A stretch of 64,000 bases of DNA from Marinococcus luteus (GTDB taxonomy: Bacteria > Bacillota > Bacilli > Bacillales > Marinococcaceae), in the NCBI RefSeq assembly GCF_900106595.1, contig NZ_FNNC01000006.1:186001-250000 (forward strand), written 5' to 3'. Shown in pieces: positions 25,898 through 34,386 of the stretch. How positions within the stretch are numbered: the stretch's first letter is position 1; each line of letters starts with the position of its first letter. Made by a program: the position numbers and the translations under genes. A model generated the notes under the pieces. It was given only the letters and a program-made list of their open reading frames with translations, was not told where the DNA came from and searched no databases.

Positions 25898-26650
25898 ATG
25901 AAAGCTATTTTGTTTGTTGGACACGGGACGAGAGTCCCTGAAGGTAATGAACAGGTGAAAGCTTTTACGAAAAAAGCGGGAGCCGCTTTCCCGGAATACG
26001 AGCAGAGGACCTGCTTTCTGGAATTGGCAGAGCCGGATATCGTCACGAGTGCTGTGGAGTGCATTGAAAATGGGGCCGATACCCTGGCTGTTGTCCCGGT
26101 GCTTTTACTTTCAGCCGGCCATATCAAAAAAGATATCCCTGAAGAGCTCGAAAAGGTACAGCAAATGCACCCGGAAGTAACTATTCAGTACGGAAGCCCT
26201 TTTGGTGTTCATGACCGTATTAACGATCTTCTCCTGGACCGTCTCCGTGTAAAAGGCTGGGTGCCGGAGGAAGAGGCAGACATCCTGTTTGTAGGAAGAG
26301 GTGCAAAAGATCCCGGAGCCATCGAAGACTTTTACCGTATTGCCGGGGAACTTGAGAAACATACCGGCCGATCAAGGGTGGAAACAGCTTTCCTTGCCGC
26401 CGCTGAGCCGGGTTTTCAGGAGAAAATGAAAGAGCTGGCTGAAGGAGAGCGGTCTGTCTACATTCTGCCATATTTAATGTTTCTCGGCCTGCTTATCAAA
26501 GAGATGGACGAAGCAGCAGCTCATTATAATCAAGTCAAACCCGGGCATTTTACAAGGTGCGACTTTTTAGGCTTTGACGAGCGGCTGCTCCCGGTGCTTG
26601 AATCCCGTGTCGCTGAAACGCTTGAAAAAGACGCAGGCATTCATGTCTGA
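25898..26650 (+). CDS. sirB: Sirohydrochlorin ferrochelatase (CbiX/SirB family)
   Basis: A 250-residue class II chelatase with the N-terminal active-site FVGHGTRVPEGNEQ (His9) and the second lobe GRGAKDPGA, plus VVPVLLLSAGHIKKDIP, whose His is the second metal ligand. It inserts Fe2+ (or Co2+) into sirohydrochlorin. It lies 12 bases after the fused SUMT gene and its end overlaps sirC by eight bases, so these three are translated from one message. Confidence 0.9.
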   Translation: MKAILFVGHGTRVPEGNEQVKAFTKKAGAAFPEYEQRTCFLELAEPDIVTSAVECIENGADTLAVVPVLLLSAGHIKKDIPEELEKVQQMHPEVTIQYGSPFGVHDRINDLLLDRLRVKGWVPEEEADILFVGRGAKDPGAIEDFYRIAGELEKHTGRSRVETAFLAAAEPGFQEKMKELAEGERSVYILPYLMFLGLLIKEMDEAAAHYNQVKPGHFTRCDFLGFDERLLPVLESRVAETLEKDAGIHV

Positions 26651-27098
26651 CTTTCTTTTTCCGTTAGCTGTGAATCTGGACAGGGCGGAAGTGGTAATTA
26701 TTGGCGGCGGCAGCGTGGCGGAACGCAAAGCCGGCAAGCTGTTAGAGGCAAATGCTGCTGTAACGATTGTGGCACCGGAGCTTTCCGGCGGGCTGAAAAA
26801 GCTGTGGGAAGAAAATAAGGTTGGCTGGAAGCAAAAAGAGGGTGAACCGGAGGATTTGAAGAACGCCTGGCTGATTATTTCCGCCTCCGGGGATAAAGCA
26901 GCCCAGCAGATGATCGCTGGGCACAAGCATCCCTGGCAGCTGGTGAATGGTGCCGATAACCCTTCAATCGGCAATGTAGCTTTTCCGGCTTCGTTTAAGG
27001 AAGACGGGGTACAGATCTCTGTTTCAAGCGGCAGCAATAAGCCGGCAAGCGTAAAGGAGTGGAAGCATTATCTCCAGCGTCTTGTAAAAAAACAGTAA
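26643..27098 (+). CDS. sirC: Precorrin-2 dehydrogenase
   Basis: A 151-residue NAD-dependent dehydrogenase of the Met8/CysG N-terminal type: the Rossmann motif VIIGGGSVAERKAGKLL (about residues 17-33), a strand-loop FPASFKEDGVQISVSSGS and a short helical tail. It oxidises precorrin-2 to sirohydrochlorin. At 151 residues it lacks the long C-terminal domain of larger homologues but matches short Bacillus YlnF. The ATG at 26643 overlaps sirB; no strong ribosome binding site is visible, consistent with coupling. Confidence 0.88.
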   Translation: MSDFLFPLAVNLDRAEVVIIGGGSVAERKAGKLLEANAAVTIVAPELSGGLKKLWEENKVGWKQKEGEPEDLKNAWLIISASGDKAAQQMIAGHKHPWQLVNGADNPSIGNVAFPASFKEDGVQISVSSGSNKPASVKEWKHYLQRLVKKQ

Positions 27099-27173
27099 AT
27101 CCTGCAGGTGTAATTTAAGGAACAGCGGGTATACAGTAATAGTCACAGCATATACAGAAAGAAGGTATACAAA

Positions 27174-27992
27174 ATGGATTACGTAACTTTAAACAATCAG
27201 CTGCAAATGCCTCAGCTTGGCTTCGGTGTTTTTCAGGTAAGTGATGATGAAGCCGAACAGGTTGTCACGCACGCGCTGAAATCCGGCTATCGTTCGATCG
27301 ATACAGCAATGATCTACAAAAATGAAGAAGGAGTCGGCCGGGCTATTAAAGCGAGCGGAATTCCAAGAGAAGAGCTCTTTATTACGACAAAGGTATGGAA
27401 CTCTGATCATGGCTACGAAAACACGCTGCAGGCATTTGAGGCCAGCCTGGAACGTCTGGGACTCGATTATGTGGATTTATACCTGATTCATTGGCCGACG
27501 CCGGCAAATGACGATTACGTAGAAACGTACCAGGCGCTTGAGAAGCTGCACGAAGACGGCAAAGTAAAAGCGATCGGCGTAAGTAACTTTGAGGTGGAGC
27601 ATCTGGAAAGAATTTTAAACGAATGCACAGTGAAGCCGGTATTAAACCAGGTGGAATGCCACCCTTACCTGGCGCAGAATGAATTAAAGGATTACTGCAA
27701 AAAGAAAAACATTTATGTGGAAGCATGGAGCCCTATCATGCAGGGTGGAGAAGTGCTGGATGATGAACACATTCAAAACATCGCAGAAAAGCACGGGAAA
27801 AATCCGGCTCAAGTCGTCCTGCGCTGGCACCTGCAAAATGATACGATCATCATTCCGAAATCAGTAACGCCGGAACGCATTGAAAGCAACATCGATGTGT
27901 TTGACTTTACGCTTGAGGATGAAGATATGGCGACCATTAACCGTCTGGATAAAGGCGCGCGTAAAGGGCCAAGACCGGCAGAAATCAACTAA
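27174..27992 (+). CDS. Aldo/keto reductase
   Basis: A 272-residue NADPH-dependent AKR of the YvgN/YtbE type. The catalytic tetrad is visible: Asp in DTAMIYKNE with Tyr four residues later, Lys in ITTKVWN, and His in LIHWPTP. NADPH contacts appear in IIPKSVTPERI near residue 228. It reduces aldehydes such as methylglyoxal in related enzymes; exact substrate unknown. It sits 75 bases after sirC with its own AAGAAGG site and ends at a terminator. Confidence 0.9.
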   Translation: MDYVTLNNQLQMPQLGFGVFQVSDDEAEQVVTHALKSGYRSIDTAMIYKNEEGVGRAIKASGIPREELFITTKVWNSDHGYENTLQAFEASLERLGLDYVDLYLIHWPTPANDDYVETYQALEKLHEDGKVKAIGVSNFEVEHLERILNECTVKPVLNQVECHPYLAQNELKDYCKKKNIYVEAWSPIMQGGEVLDDEHIQNIAEKHGKNPAQVVLRWHLQNDTIIIPKSVTPERIESNIDVFDFTLEDEDMATINRLDKGARKGPRPAEIN

Positions 27993-28006
27993 AAAGAATC
28001 CCAATG

Positions 28007-28039
28007 ATCTTCCGGTCAAAAACGGCCGGAGGATTTTTT
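28007..28039 (+). terminator. Intrinsic terminator after the aldo/keto reductase gene
   Basis: ATCTTCCGG (28007-28015) pairs with CCGGAGGAT (28026-28034), one G-U, followed by six T. Confidence 0.75.
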
Positions 28040-28109
28040 AAAATGAACATAGAGTATATAGGCAGCTGAAGAAGCTGCGGCCAGGTCTTTTAATCAAAGG
28101 TGGGTGTTT

Positions 28110-28859
28110 ATGTTTTCCATTCCTTCTATGAAGCTTAAGCTACTGAATGCTTTCGCACTGGCGGTAATCATTGCTGTAAACGGGCTTGCCAACGCCCTGC
28201 CATTAAACGGCCAGACTACCGGCAGCATATCGGACAGGCTCAATGTATTATTCACACCGGCAGGCTATGTTTTTTCGATATGGGGAGTTATTTATCTGTT
28301 AATGATTTTATGGGTGCTGCGTGCTTTTTTCGCAAAACCGACGGAAGAGCATATATATGCAGGCATCGGCTATACATTTATTCTATCCTGTATATTTAAT
28401 GTGCTGTGGCTCTTCTTGTTTCATTATGAAATATTTTACGGCACGATGGCGGCAATTCTGGGTCTGTGGCTCAGTTTGGGTGTTATTTATATGAAAATTA
28501 AAACGAATCCCCGGCGGGGGCTCCTGCTGGTGCCAATCAGTGTATATTTTGGCTGGGTGACGGTCGCATCTATTACGAACATCGGTGTTGTACTTACGTC
28601 AAACGGCGTGCGCGGATGGATCATCGACGGCAGCTGGTGGACTGCTCTTGCGATTGCTGCAGCTTCTGCTGCCGTGATTTTATTTTATAAAAAAACGGGC
28701 GACGTTTTGTATACGCTGGTGTTTGTTTGGGCGTTCACAGGTATTTTTACACAGCGCTGGCAGGAAGTGAATCTGGTGGCATGGACAGCTGCTGCGGCTG
28801 CATTGATTCTGTTTGTTCAGTTGTTTTTCCGTCCGAAAAGTAAATTCACTCATTTGTAA
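28110..28859 (+). CDS. TspO/MBR-like tryptophan-rich membrane protein
   Basis: A 249-residue protein with about seven hydrophobic helices, longer than the five-helix, about 160-residue classical TspO. The segment FTPAGYVFSIWGVIYLLM and the Trp-rich WIIDGSWWTALA match the larger TspO-like group found in Bacillota. TspO proteins bind porphyrins and are linked to tetrapyrrole and stress responses. The ATG at 28110 follows AAAGGTGG by seven bases; a GTG six bases upstream is less favoured. Its nearness to siroheme genes may be chance. Confidence 0.7.
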   Translation: MFSIPSMKLKLLNAFALAVIIAVNGLANALPLNGQTTGSISDRLNVLFTPAGYVFSIWGVIYLLMILWVLRAFFAKPTEEHIYAGIGYTFILSCIFNVLWLFLFHYEIFYGTMAAILGLWLSLGVIYMKIKTNPRRGLLLVPISVYFGWVTVASITNIGVVLTSNGVRGWIIDGSWWTALAIAAASAAVILFYKKTGDVLYTLVFVWAFTGIFTQRWQEVNLVAWTAAAAALILFVQLFFRPKSKFTHL

Positions 28860-28903
28860 CCATATTGGGTGATTAACATCAAAAAAGGAAGGGAAAATAG
28901 AAC

Positions 28904-28932
28904 TTGATTACAAAGTTGGAAATTCGTATATA
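28904..28932 (+). promoter_or_regulatory. Promoter of the N-hydroxylase gene
   Basis: TTGATT (28904-28909) and TATATA (28927-28932) with a 17-base spacer, about 100 bases upstream of the coding start. No Fur box overlaps it. Confidence 0.5.
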
Positions 28933-28970
28933 GTCAAAGGTTTCCGGCAGCCTTTCAATACGGAATGGAA

Positions 28971-28995
28971 GTCCAGCGGAATTGCTGGGCTTTTT
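28971..28995 (+). terminator. Terminator-like hairpin in the leader of the N-hydroxylase gene
   Basis: GTCCAGC (28971-28977) pairs with GCTGGGC (28984-28990), one G-U, followed by five T, and ends 38 bases before the start codon but after the promoter. TTCCGGC at 28942-28948 is complementary to GCCGGAA at 29003-29009, so the leader could fold in a competing way. Either an attenuator or a late terminator for the TspO gene. Confidence 0.5.
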
Positions 28996-29033
28996 GATTG
29001 AAGCCGGAAGTACTTAATTTTGAGGTGATCAGG

Positions 29034-30344
29034 TTGGAAAACAAACTTTACGATATAGCAGGAATCGGACTTGGACCGTTTAATCTTGGTATGGCCGCCC
29101 TGCTTGAACCAGTGGACGATATAGAAGCCGTGTTTTTAGATGAGAAAAATGAATTTGCCTGGCACCCGGGAATGCTGCTCGAAGGCACAGTGCTGAATTC
29201 TTCGTTTCTTGCTGACTTGGTGACTTTTGCCGATCCGACGAGCCGTTTCACGCTGTTAAACTATTTGCACAAGCATAACCGCATGTTTCAGTTCTTTTTT
29301 AATAAGCAGCTGAAGGTGCCAAGAAGAGAATACGACTCCTACGGAAAGTGGGTGGCCGCGCAGCTTCCGTATTGTCTTTTCGGGCAGCGGGTGCTTGAGG
29401 TTGCTGACAGCAGCTGGAACGGAGCTTCCTGCTACAAAATTACGACGGAAAATACGGACAGCGGAGAAAAGGAATATTTTTATACGAAAAATGTGGCGGT
29501 CGGAACAGGGGCAGCACCGATGCTTCCTCCTAATATTGAAAGGCAGCAGAGTGATGATATTTATCATGCGGCCGATTATTCTTTTCGCAAAGAGGAGCTG
29601 AAGAGTGGAGACGAAGTCACCGTTGTTGGCTCCGGCCAGAGTGCGGCAGAGATTTTCCATGACCTGCTGCAGGACCAGAAGCATTTTCATTACAAGCTCA
29701 ACTGGTTTACCCGATCCCCTCAGTTTTTCCAGGCCGAGGATGCCAAGGTTGCCCGCGAGATTTTTTCTACGGATTTTGTCGAATATTTTCGTTCACTCGA
29801 TATTAAAACAAGGCTTGAGACACTGCCGGAGCTGGATCATGCGAGAAAGGGCATTGAACAGCCTACGCTTGAAAAAATATACGATCTTCTTTATCATCGT
29901 TCTATCGAACGTGAAGATCCAAACGTTGTGCTCCAGGCTGCCACTGAGCTGTCGGATATTCAGTCGGTGGAGGGGGGCTATCAGTTAAAGCTCCGTCAAT
30001 GGCAGCAGGATAAAACGTTCCGGTGTTTTTCGGATAAAGTCGTGCTTGCCACCGGTTTCCAGCCGAGTGTCCCAGACTGGATTCAGGAGTACGGAGAGCT
30101 CGTGGAAAAGGAAGATGAGGACCATTATATGATTGATGATTATTATCGTCTTCAGTTCAAGGACGGGCGCGACAATCATATATACATGCTCACAAATATC
30201 GATCATTCACACGGCACAGCTGCGACGAATTTATCCTTATCCGTCGTAAGAAATCAAACGATCATCAATAATCTGTGCGGCTTTGAGCGCTATCCGGTGC
30301 AGAAAGATACGGTGTTCCAGCGTTTTTCAGCAAAAGAAGAATAA
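29034..30344 (+). CDS. Lysine/ornithine N-monooxygenase (SidA/IucD/PvdA family)
   Basis: A 436-residue flavoprotein that N-hydroxylates lysine or ornithine for hydroxamate siderophores. The FAD motif GIGLGPFNLGMAAL is at residues 10-23, the NADPH motif VVGSGQSAAEIFHDLL near 200, and the C-terminal ATGFQP segment near 343. Start is the TTG at 29034, six bases after GAGGTG; in-frame GTG and TTG further upstream have no suitable site. No siderophore synthetase (IucA/IucC, NRPS) lies nearby and there is no Fur box, so this is an orphan. Lysine preference cannot be told from ornithine by eye. Confidence 0.88.
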   Translation: MENKLYDIAGIGLGPFNLGMAALLEPVDDIEAVFLDEKNEFAWHPGMLLEGTVLNSSFLADLVTFADPTSRFTLLNYLHKHNRMFQFFFNKQLKVPRREYDSYGKWVAAQLPYCLFGQRVLEVADSSWNGASCYKITTENTDSGEKEYFYTKNVAVGTGAAPMLPPNIERQQSDDIYHAADYSFRKEELKSGDEVTVVGSGQSAAEIFHDLLQDQKHFHYKLNWFTRSPQFFQAEDAKVAREIFSTDFVEYFRSLDIKTRLETLPELDHARKGIEQPTLEKIYDLLYHRSIEREDPNVVLQAATELSDIQSVEGGYQLKLRQWQQDKTFRCFSDKVVLATGFQPSVPDWIQEYGELVEKEDEDHYMIDDYYRLQFKDGRDNHIYMLTNIDHSHGTAATNLSLSVVRNQTIINNLCGFERYPVQKDTVFQRFSAKEE

Positions 30345-30351
30345 GGAAATG

Positions 30352-30384
30352 GACGTCTCTGCTGGTTGGGAGGCGTTCTTTTTT
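30352..30384 (+). terminator. Intrinsic terminator after the N-hydroxylase gene
   Basis: GACGTCTC (30352-30359) pairs with GAGGCGTT (30370-30377), two G-U pairs, followed by C and six T. Confidence 0.6.
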
Positions 30385-30402
30385 CCCCAGGGAGAGAGAC
30401 AA

Positions 30403-30993
30403 ATGGCGAAAAAGAAATGGTATGTAGTATGGAAAGGAAAAAAACCGGGGATTTACAGTACCTGGGCTGAATGCGAAAAGCAGGTCAAAGGATTCAAAGG
30501 AGCGAAATTCAAGTCGTTTCCTTCGTATGAAGAAGCAGAGGCAGCTTTTAACGGCTCCGGAGGAAAACCTGAAACTGAAAATGGAAGTTACATAACGGAA
30601 AGTATTTCCGTAGACGCCGGCTCCCACGGTAACCCGGGACCGGTAGAATACCGGGGCGTCTATACGAAAACGGAAGAGATTGTGTTTGCCCATCCCGGAT
30701 TTAAAAAAGGAACCAACAATATGGCGGAATTTCTTGGGATTGTGCACGCGCTCCGGTACTTAAAAGAACAGGAAAGCCCGATGCCCGTATATTCGGATTC
30801 AGCGACAGCCATCGGCTGGGTTGAAAAGAAAAAAGCGAATTCGACGCTTGTTGAAGATGCGGAAAGCCGGGAAATCTGGGAAGATATCCGGCGGGCAGAA
30901 AAATGGCTGAAGGAGCATACGTGGGAGAACCCGATTTATAAATGGGATACAAAGAATTGGGGAGAAATTAAAGCGGATTATCAGCGCAAGTAA
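30403..30993 (+). CDS. Ribonuclease H1 with N-terminal viroplasmin-type domain
   Basis: A 196-residue protein. Residues 1-45 form the caulimovirus viroplasmin-like RNA:DNA hybrid-binding domain (KKKWYVVWKGKKPGIY, then WAECEKQVKGFKGAKFKSF). The RNase H domain shows the carboxylate set: Asp in SVDAGSHGNPG, Glu in NNMAEFLGI, Asp in VYSDSATAIGWV and Asp in the C-terminal IKADYQR. It cleaves RNA in RNA:DNA hybrids. The ATG at 30403 follows AGGGAGAG by seven bases. The flavin oxidoreductase gene follows 16 bases later. Confidence 0.9.
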   Translation: MAKKKWYVVWKGKKPGIYSTWAECEKQVKGFKGAKFKSFPSYEEAEAAFNGSGGKPETENGSYITESISVDAGSHGNPGPVEYRGVYTKTEEIVFAHPGFKKGTNNMAEFLGIVHALRYLKEQESPMPVYSDSATAIGWVEKKKANSTLVEDAESREIWEDIRRAEKWLKEHTWENPIYKWDTKNWGEIKADYQRK

Positions 30994-31009
30994 AGAAAGA
31001 AGGGGAACC

Positions 31010-32026
31010 ATGAAACTGAGTATACTCGATCAATCCATCATGCCCTACGGAGAAACACCGGAAACAACCTTCGCCTGGACCGGGGAATACGCCCGGATTG
31101 CTGAAGAACTTGGCTACCACCGGTTCTGGGTCTCTGAGCACCACGGCACAAAGCACATAGCCGGGAGCGCTCCGGAAGTATTAATTGCCCATCTGGCTGC
31201 ATGCACAAAGCGTATAAAAGTTGGCTCCGGCGCAGTACTGCTTCCGCATTACAGCGCTTTTAAGGTAGCGGAGGTATTTGAAGTGCTGGCTTCGCTCTAC
31301 AGCGATCGTATTGATCTGGGCCTGGGCAGGGCGCCGGGCGCTATGCCAAATGTTACAAGGGCGCTTCACGAAGGAGGTTCAAGAAATGCAGCCAGGTATC
31401 CCGAACAGCTGGAAGAGCTGCTCACTTTTTTGTCTCCGGAAGGAAATAAATACGAAGGGCTGTATGACTACGCTACGGTGACGCCCCGGGCTCAGGTGAA
31501 GCCGGCAGTCTGGATTCTCGGCTCAAGCCGGGACAGTGCTAAAACGGCGGCAGAAAACGGTCTGCCCTTTTGCTTCGCCCATTTTATTAATCCGGACGAA
31601 GGCTTTCAGGCAGCTGATTATTATCATGAGCATTTTCAGCCGTCGAGCGTCTGCCCGGCCCCTTATTTTATGCTTGCGGTCTCGGCACTTGCAGCAGAGT
31701 CCGAACGGCAGGCGGAAGAATGGAGGGCGGTGGGCGATTATGTATCCTCAGTGACGGCTAAAGGCCTTGGCCTGCTCGGTGTACCCTCATATGAAATGAT
31801 CAAAGACGTGACGTACATGGATGAAGAAAAAGACATGTTTCGAAAAAACCGGTATCATAACGCGGTCGGAACGATAGACCAAGTGGAAGAAAAGCTGAAA
31901 TGGCTTGAAAAAGCTTACGGTGCTGAAGAAATTATGACTGCAGGCATCACCCCGTCATTTGAAGAAAAAGCCGCTTCGATGCGCCGGATTGCCGACCGGT
32001 TCAAAATAAGCTACAGCCAGGTTTAG
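31010..32026 (+). CDS. LLM class flavin-dependent oxidoreductase (luciferase-like)
   Basis: A 338-residue bacterial-luciferase-like TIM-barrel oxidoreductase. The N-terminal LSILDQS, YHRFWVSEHHGTKHIAGSAPEVLIA and RIDLGLGRAPG stretches are characteristic of the group I LLM family in Bacillota. It uses reduced flavin to oxidise an unknown substrate. The gene is 16 bases after rnhA and probably co-transcribed. A SigB-like promoter for the next gene overlaps its last codons. Confidence 0.88.
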   Translation: MKLSILDQSIMPYGETPETTFAWTGEYARIAEELGYHRFWVSEHHGTKHIAGSAPEVLIAHLAACTKRIKVGSGAVLLPHYSAFKVAEVFEVLASLYSDRIDLGLGRAPGAMPNVTRALHEGGSRNAARYPEQLEELLTFLSPEGNKYEGLYDYATVTPRAQVKPAVWILGSSRDSAKTAAENGLPFCFAHFINPDEGFQAADYYHEHFQPSSVCPAPYFMLAVSALAAESERQAEEWRAVGDYVSSVTAKGLGLLGVPSYEMIKDVTYMDEEKDMFRKNRYHNAVGTIDQVEEKLKWLEKAYGAEEIMTAGITPSFEEKAASMRRIADRFKISYSQV

Positions 32027-32047
32027 AATGAACAGGGACTTGGGTAA
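32021..32047 (+). promoter_or_regulatory. Candidate SigB-type promoter upstream of yfkM
   Basis: GTTTAG (32021-32026), 15 bases, GGGTAA (32042-32047), close to the SigB consensus GTTTAA-N13/15-GGGTAT. In B. subtilis yfkM (general stress protein 18) is a SigB-dependent gene, which supports the call. Confidence 0.55.
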
Positions 32048-32092
32048 ACTTATCTGTGTGACTAAGATTATATCCAGGAAAGGTGATATATA

Positions 32093-32605
32093 ATGAGTAA
32101 AATAGCAGTAGTCCTTACAGATCTTTTTGAAGATGTGGAATTCACAGACCCGAAAGAAGCATTCGAAAAAGAAGGTCATGAACTTACCGTAATCGAAAAC
32201 GAAAAAGGCAAAACAGTCACCGGCAAACAGGGAGAAGCGAAAGTAACCGTTGATGCTTCTATTGAAGATGTGAAGCCGGAAGACTTTGATGCTCTTCTTA
32301 TTCCAGGAGGGTTTTCTCCGGATCAGCTTCGCGGCGACCAGCGATTCGTGGATTTCGCCAAATACTTCATGGATTACGATAAGCCGGTGTTTGCAATCTG
32401 CCACGGTCCGCAGCTGCTTATTACAGCAAAAGCGCTGGAAGGCCGTAACGCAACAGGATTTAAATCCATCCAGACAGATATGGAGTACGCGAAAGCGAAG
32501 CTTCATGACGAAGAAGTAGTTGTGTGCAACAATCTGGTTACAAGCCGTGAACCAGACGACATCCCGGCATTTAACCACGAATCTCTGAAACAACTAGCAA
32601 AATAA
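32093..32605 (+). CDS. yfkM: General stress protein 18, DJ-1/PfpI family
   Basis: A 170-residue class I glutamine amidotransferase-fold protein. LLIPGGFSPDQLRGD and the nucleophile elbow FAICHGPQLLI (Cys about 103) match YfkM/PfpI. Members are implicated in protein protection or deglycase activity under stress; the exact reaction is debated. Alignment by eye with B. subtilis YfkM is close throughout. AAAGGTGA precedes the ATG and a terminator follows. Confidence 0.9.
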   Translation: MSKIAVVLTDLFEDVEFTDPKEAFEKEGHELTVIENEKGKTVTGKQGEAKVTVDASIEDVKPEDFDALLIPGGFSPDQLRGDQRFVDFAKYFMDYDKPVFAICHGPQLLITAKALEGRNATGFKSIQTDMEYAKAKLHDEEVVVCNNLVTSREPDDIPAFNHESLKQLAK

Positions 32606-32608
32606 GAC

Positions 32609-32636
32609 AAAAGGCCGGCTCGGGAGCTGGCCTTTT
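32609..32636 (+). terminator. Intrinsic terminator after yfkM
   Basis: AAAAGGCCGGC (32609-32619) pairs with GCTGGCCTTTT (32626-32636) with one G-U and a six-base loop. Confidence 0.85.
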
Positions 32637-32743
32637 CTTATTGAATGAGATTAACAAAAGAAGATTCAGGGTGAGCACATAAACAGGAAATCACATGAAG
32701 AAATGTTATAATTAACAGTACATGAGAGATTGGGGTGAATAAC

Positions 32744-33295
32744 ATGGCAGAAGAACAAAACACGAAGCTTGCCACCTTTGCCGGCGGATGTTTCTGGTGT
32801 ATGGTGGGCCCTTTTGAACAGGAAGAAGGTGTCTACGACATTATGTCGGGATATACCGGCGGGCATACAGAAAACCCGACATACCGGGAAGTGTGTTCAG
32901 AAACTACCGGTCACGTAGAAGCTATTCAAATGAAATATGACCCATCGGTGGTATCTTATGAACGGCTGCTTGAAATATTTTGGCGCCAGATTGACCCTAC
33001 AGATCCGGGCGGTCAGTTTAATGACCGCGGGGAATCCTACACGACGAATATTTTCTACCACGATGAAGAACAGCACCGGCTTGCAGAAGCCTCCAAACAG
33101 GAGCTTGATGAGAATGGTCCTTTTGAAAAGCCTGTGGTAACTAGAATTAGGGAAGCCGGAGTGTTTTATCCGGCCGAGGAATATCATCAGGATTATCATC
33201 ACAAAAATCGTTTTCACTATATGATGTACCGGAAGGGCTCCGGCCGTGAAGGATTTATAAACAATTACTGGAGTGAGCAGAATGAGCACCAATAA
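32744..33295 (+). CDS. msrA: Peptide-methionine (S)-S-oxide reductase
   Basis: A 183-residue MsrA. The catalytic Cys lies in FAGGCFWCM (about residue 16) with the following [23 protein letters not shown]-type [18 protein letters not shown], and HQDYHHKN motifs of the family. It repairs the S-epimer of methionine sulfoxide. The ATG at 32744 is preferred over a GTG nine bases upstream because GGGGTG is six bases away. It overlaps msrB by 14 bases, so the two repair activities are translationally coupled. Confidence 0.94.
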   Translation: MAEEQNTKLATFAGGCFWCMVGPFEQEEGVYDIMSGYTGGHTENPTYREVCSETTGHVEAIQMKYDPSVVSYERLLEIFWRQIDPTDPGGQFNDRGESYTTNIFYHDEEQHRLAEASKQELDENGPFEKPVVTRIREAGVFYPAEEYHQDYHHKNRFHYMMYRKGSGREGFINNYWSEQNEHQ

Positions 33296-33725
33296 AAAAT
33301 ACAGTACAGAAGAACTGAAACAGCGTTTAACCCCGATGCAGTATGAAGTAACTCAAAATGATGCCACGGAGCGTCCATTTGAAAATGAATACTGGAACCA
33401 TAAAGAGGAAGGTCTGTATGTAGACGTGGTCTCCGGAGAGCCATTGTTCAGTTCAAAGGATAAATTTGATTCAAACTGTGGGTGGCCAAGCTTTACCATG
33501 CCTTTAAAGGAAAGCGAAGTTAAAGAAAACTTTGATGATTCTTTAGGGATGAGAAGAACAGAAGTCCGAAGCGACGAAGCAGATTCCCACTTGGGACACG
33601 TATTTCCGGATGGTCCTGAACCGACAGGTTTACGGTACTGTATCAATTCGGCCGCTCTTAAATTTATCCCGGTCAATGAGCTTGAAGAGCAGGGTTACAG
33701 CGAATATCTGTACCTTTTCAAATAA
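33282..33725 (+). CDS. msrB: Peptide-methionine (R)-S-oxide reductase
   Basis: A 147-residue MsrB repairing the R-epimer. [38 protein letters not shown] with the catalytic Cys in RYCIN are all present. The CxxC zinc-binding pairs seen in many MsrB proteins are absent, as in the Bacillus zinc-free form. The ATG at 33282 lies eight bases after GGAG inside msrA. Confidence 0.94.
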   Translation: MSTNKKYSTEELKQRLTPMQYEVTQNDATERPFENEYWNHKEEGLYVDVVSGEPLFSSKDKFDSNCGWPSFTMPLKESEVKENFDDSLGMRRTEVRSDEADSHLGHVFPDGPEPTGLRYCINSAALKFIPVNELEEQGYSEYLYLFK

Positions 33726-33732
33726 AAAAGAG

Positions 33733-33757
33733 GTTTTTTCAGCCTGAAAAAGGGTAA
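33733..33757 (+). promoter_or_regulatory. Candidate SigB-type promoter upstream of the ferritin-like gene
   Basis: GTTTTT (33733-33738), 13 bases, GGGTAA (33752-33757). The same stretch also contains a TAAAAT that could serve SigA, so the assignment is tentative. Confidence 0.4.
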
Positions 33758-33829
33758 AATATACCTTGGAAGGTTGCAACTATGAGAAAACATCAATTGC
33801 ACTAAACAGACGACAGGAGGAATTTATTC

Positions 33830-34279
33830 ATGGAACGCGTAAGAGAAAACGATCCTAAAGTACAGGAATTAATCGATGGACTTAATGTCGACTTAGCACA
33901 CGAATATGCAGCAGCTATCATGTATACAAACTATGCAGCTGTGGTTTCCGGCATTCACACACCAATGCTCAAACCATTGTTTGAAGATGAAATTGGTGAC
34001 GAGCAGGGCCACGCTCAATACCTGGCTTCTAAAATCCGTACGCTCGGCGGCACACCAACTACAAAACCTGCTGATGTGAAGCAGACGTTCCAAGTACGTG
34101 AAATGCTTGAAGCCGCCCGTGACGCTGAAGCGGACACAATTGACCGCTACACTAAACGTGCCCAGCAGGCAGAAGAGCTTAACATGATCGAGCTTCAAAA
34201 CAAACTTGAAGACCTTATTTCTGATGAGACCGGTCATAAAGAAGAAATTGAGCGCATTCTCGAAGATTCCGATCTGTAA
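33830..34279 (+). CDS. Ferritin-like diiron protein
   Basis: A 149-residue four-helix-bundle protein. Candidate diiron ligands are Glu25 (AHEYAAA), Glu58-x2-His61 (DEQGH), Glu100 and Glu133-x2-His136 (DETGH), the bacterioferritin/rubrerythrin pattern. There is no rubredoxin domain and no haem-ligand Met can be assigned. It may store or oxidise iron and limit Fenton chemistry, in keeping with the Msr genes before it and FbpB after it. GGAGG precedes the ATG; a terminator follows. Confidence 0.82.
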   Translation: MERVRENDPKVQELIDGLNVDLAHEYAAAIMYTNYAAVVSGIHTPMLKPLFEDEIGDEQGHAQYLASKIRTLGGTPTTKPADVKQTFQVREMLEAARDAEADTIDRYTKRAQQAEELNMIELQNKLEDLISDETGHKEEIERILEDSDL

Positions 34280-34290
34280 AATAGAGAGAA

Positions 34291-34319
34291 AAAAAGCCGC
34301 CGAAAGGCGGTTTTTTTTT
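34291..34319 (+). terminator. Intrinsic terminator after the ferritin-like gene
   Basis: Short GC stem CCGCC/GGCGG with a GAAA tetraloop, flanked by A and T runs (nine T). Confidence 0.8.
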
Positions 34320-34386
34320 ATTATCTAGAGATATACTTGCGCGTTTATTTAACGAAAAATTCAAAAAATTTAAAGGGAGATTATAT

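Noticed and set aside
31955-32593. Long minus-strand frame of about 210 codons opposite yfkM
   Set aside because: Antisense to a confidently identified conserved protein; low-quality Phe/Cys/His-rich composition and no ribosome binding site.
33734-33750. T-rich and A-rich inverted repeat after msrB as a terminator
   Set aside because: The arms are only A/T runs around CAG/CTG and the structure overlaps the candidate promoter of the ferritin-like gene.
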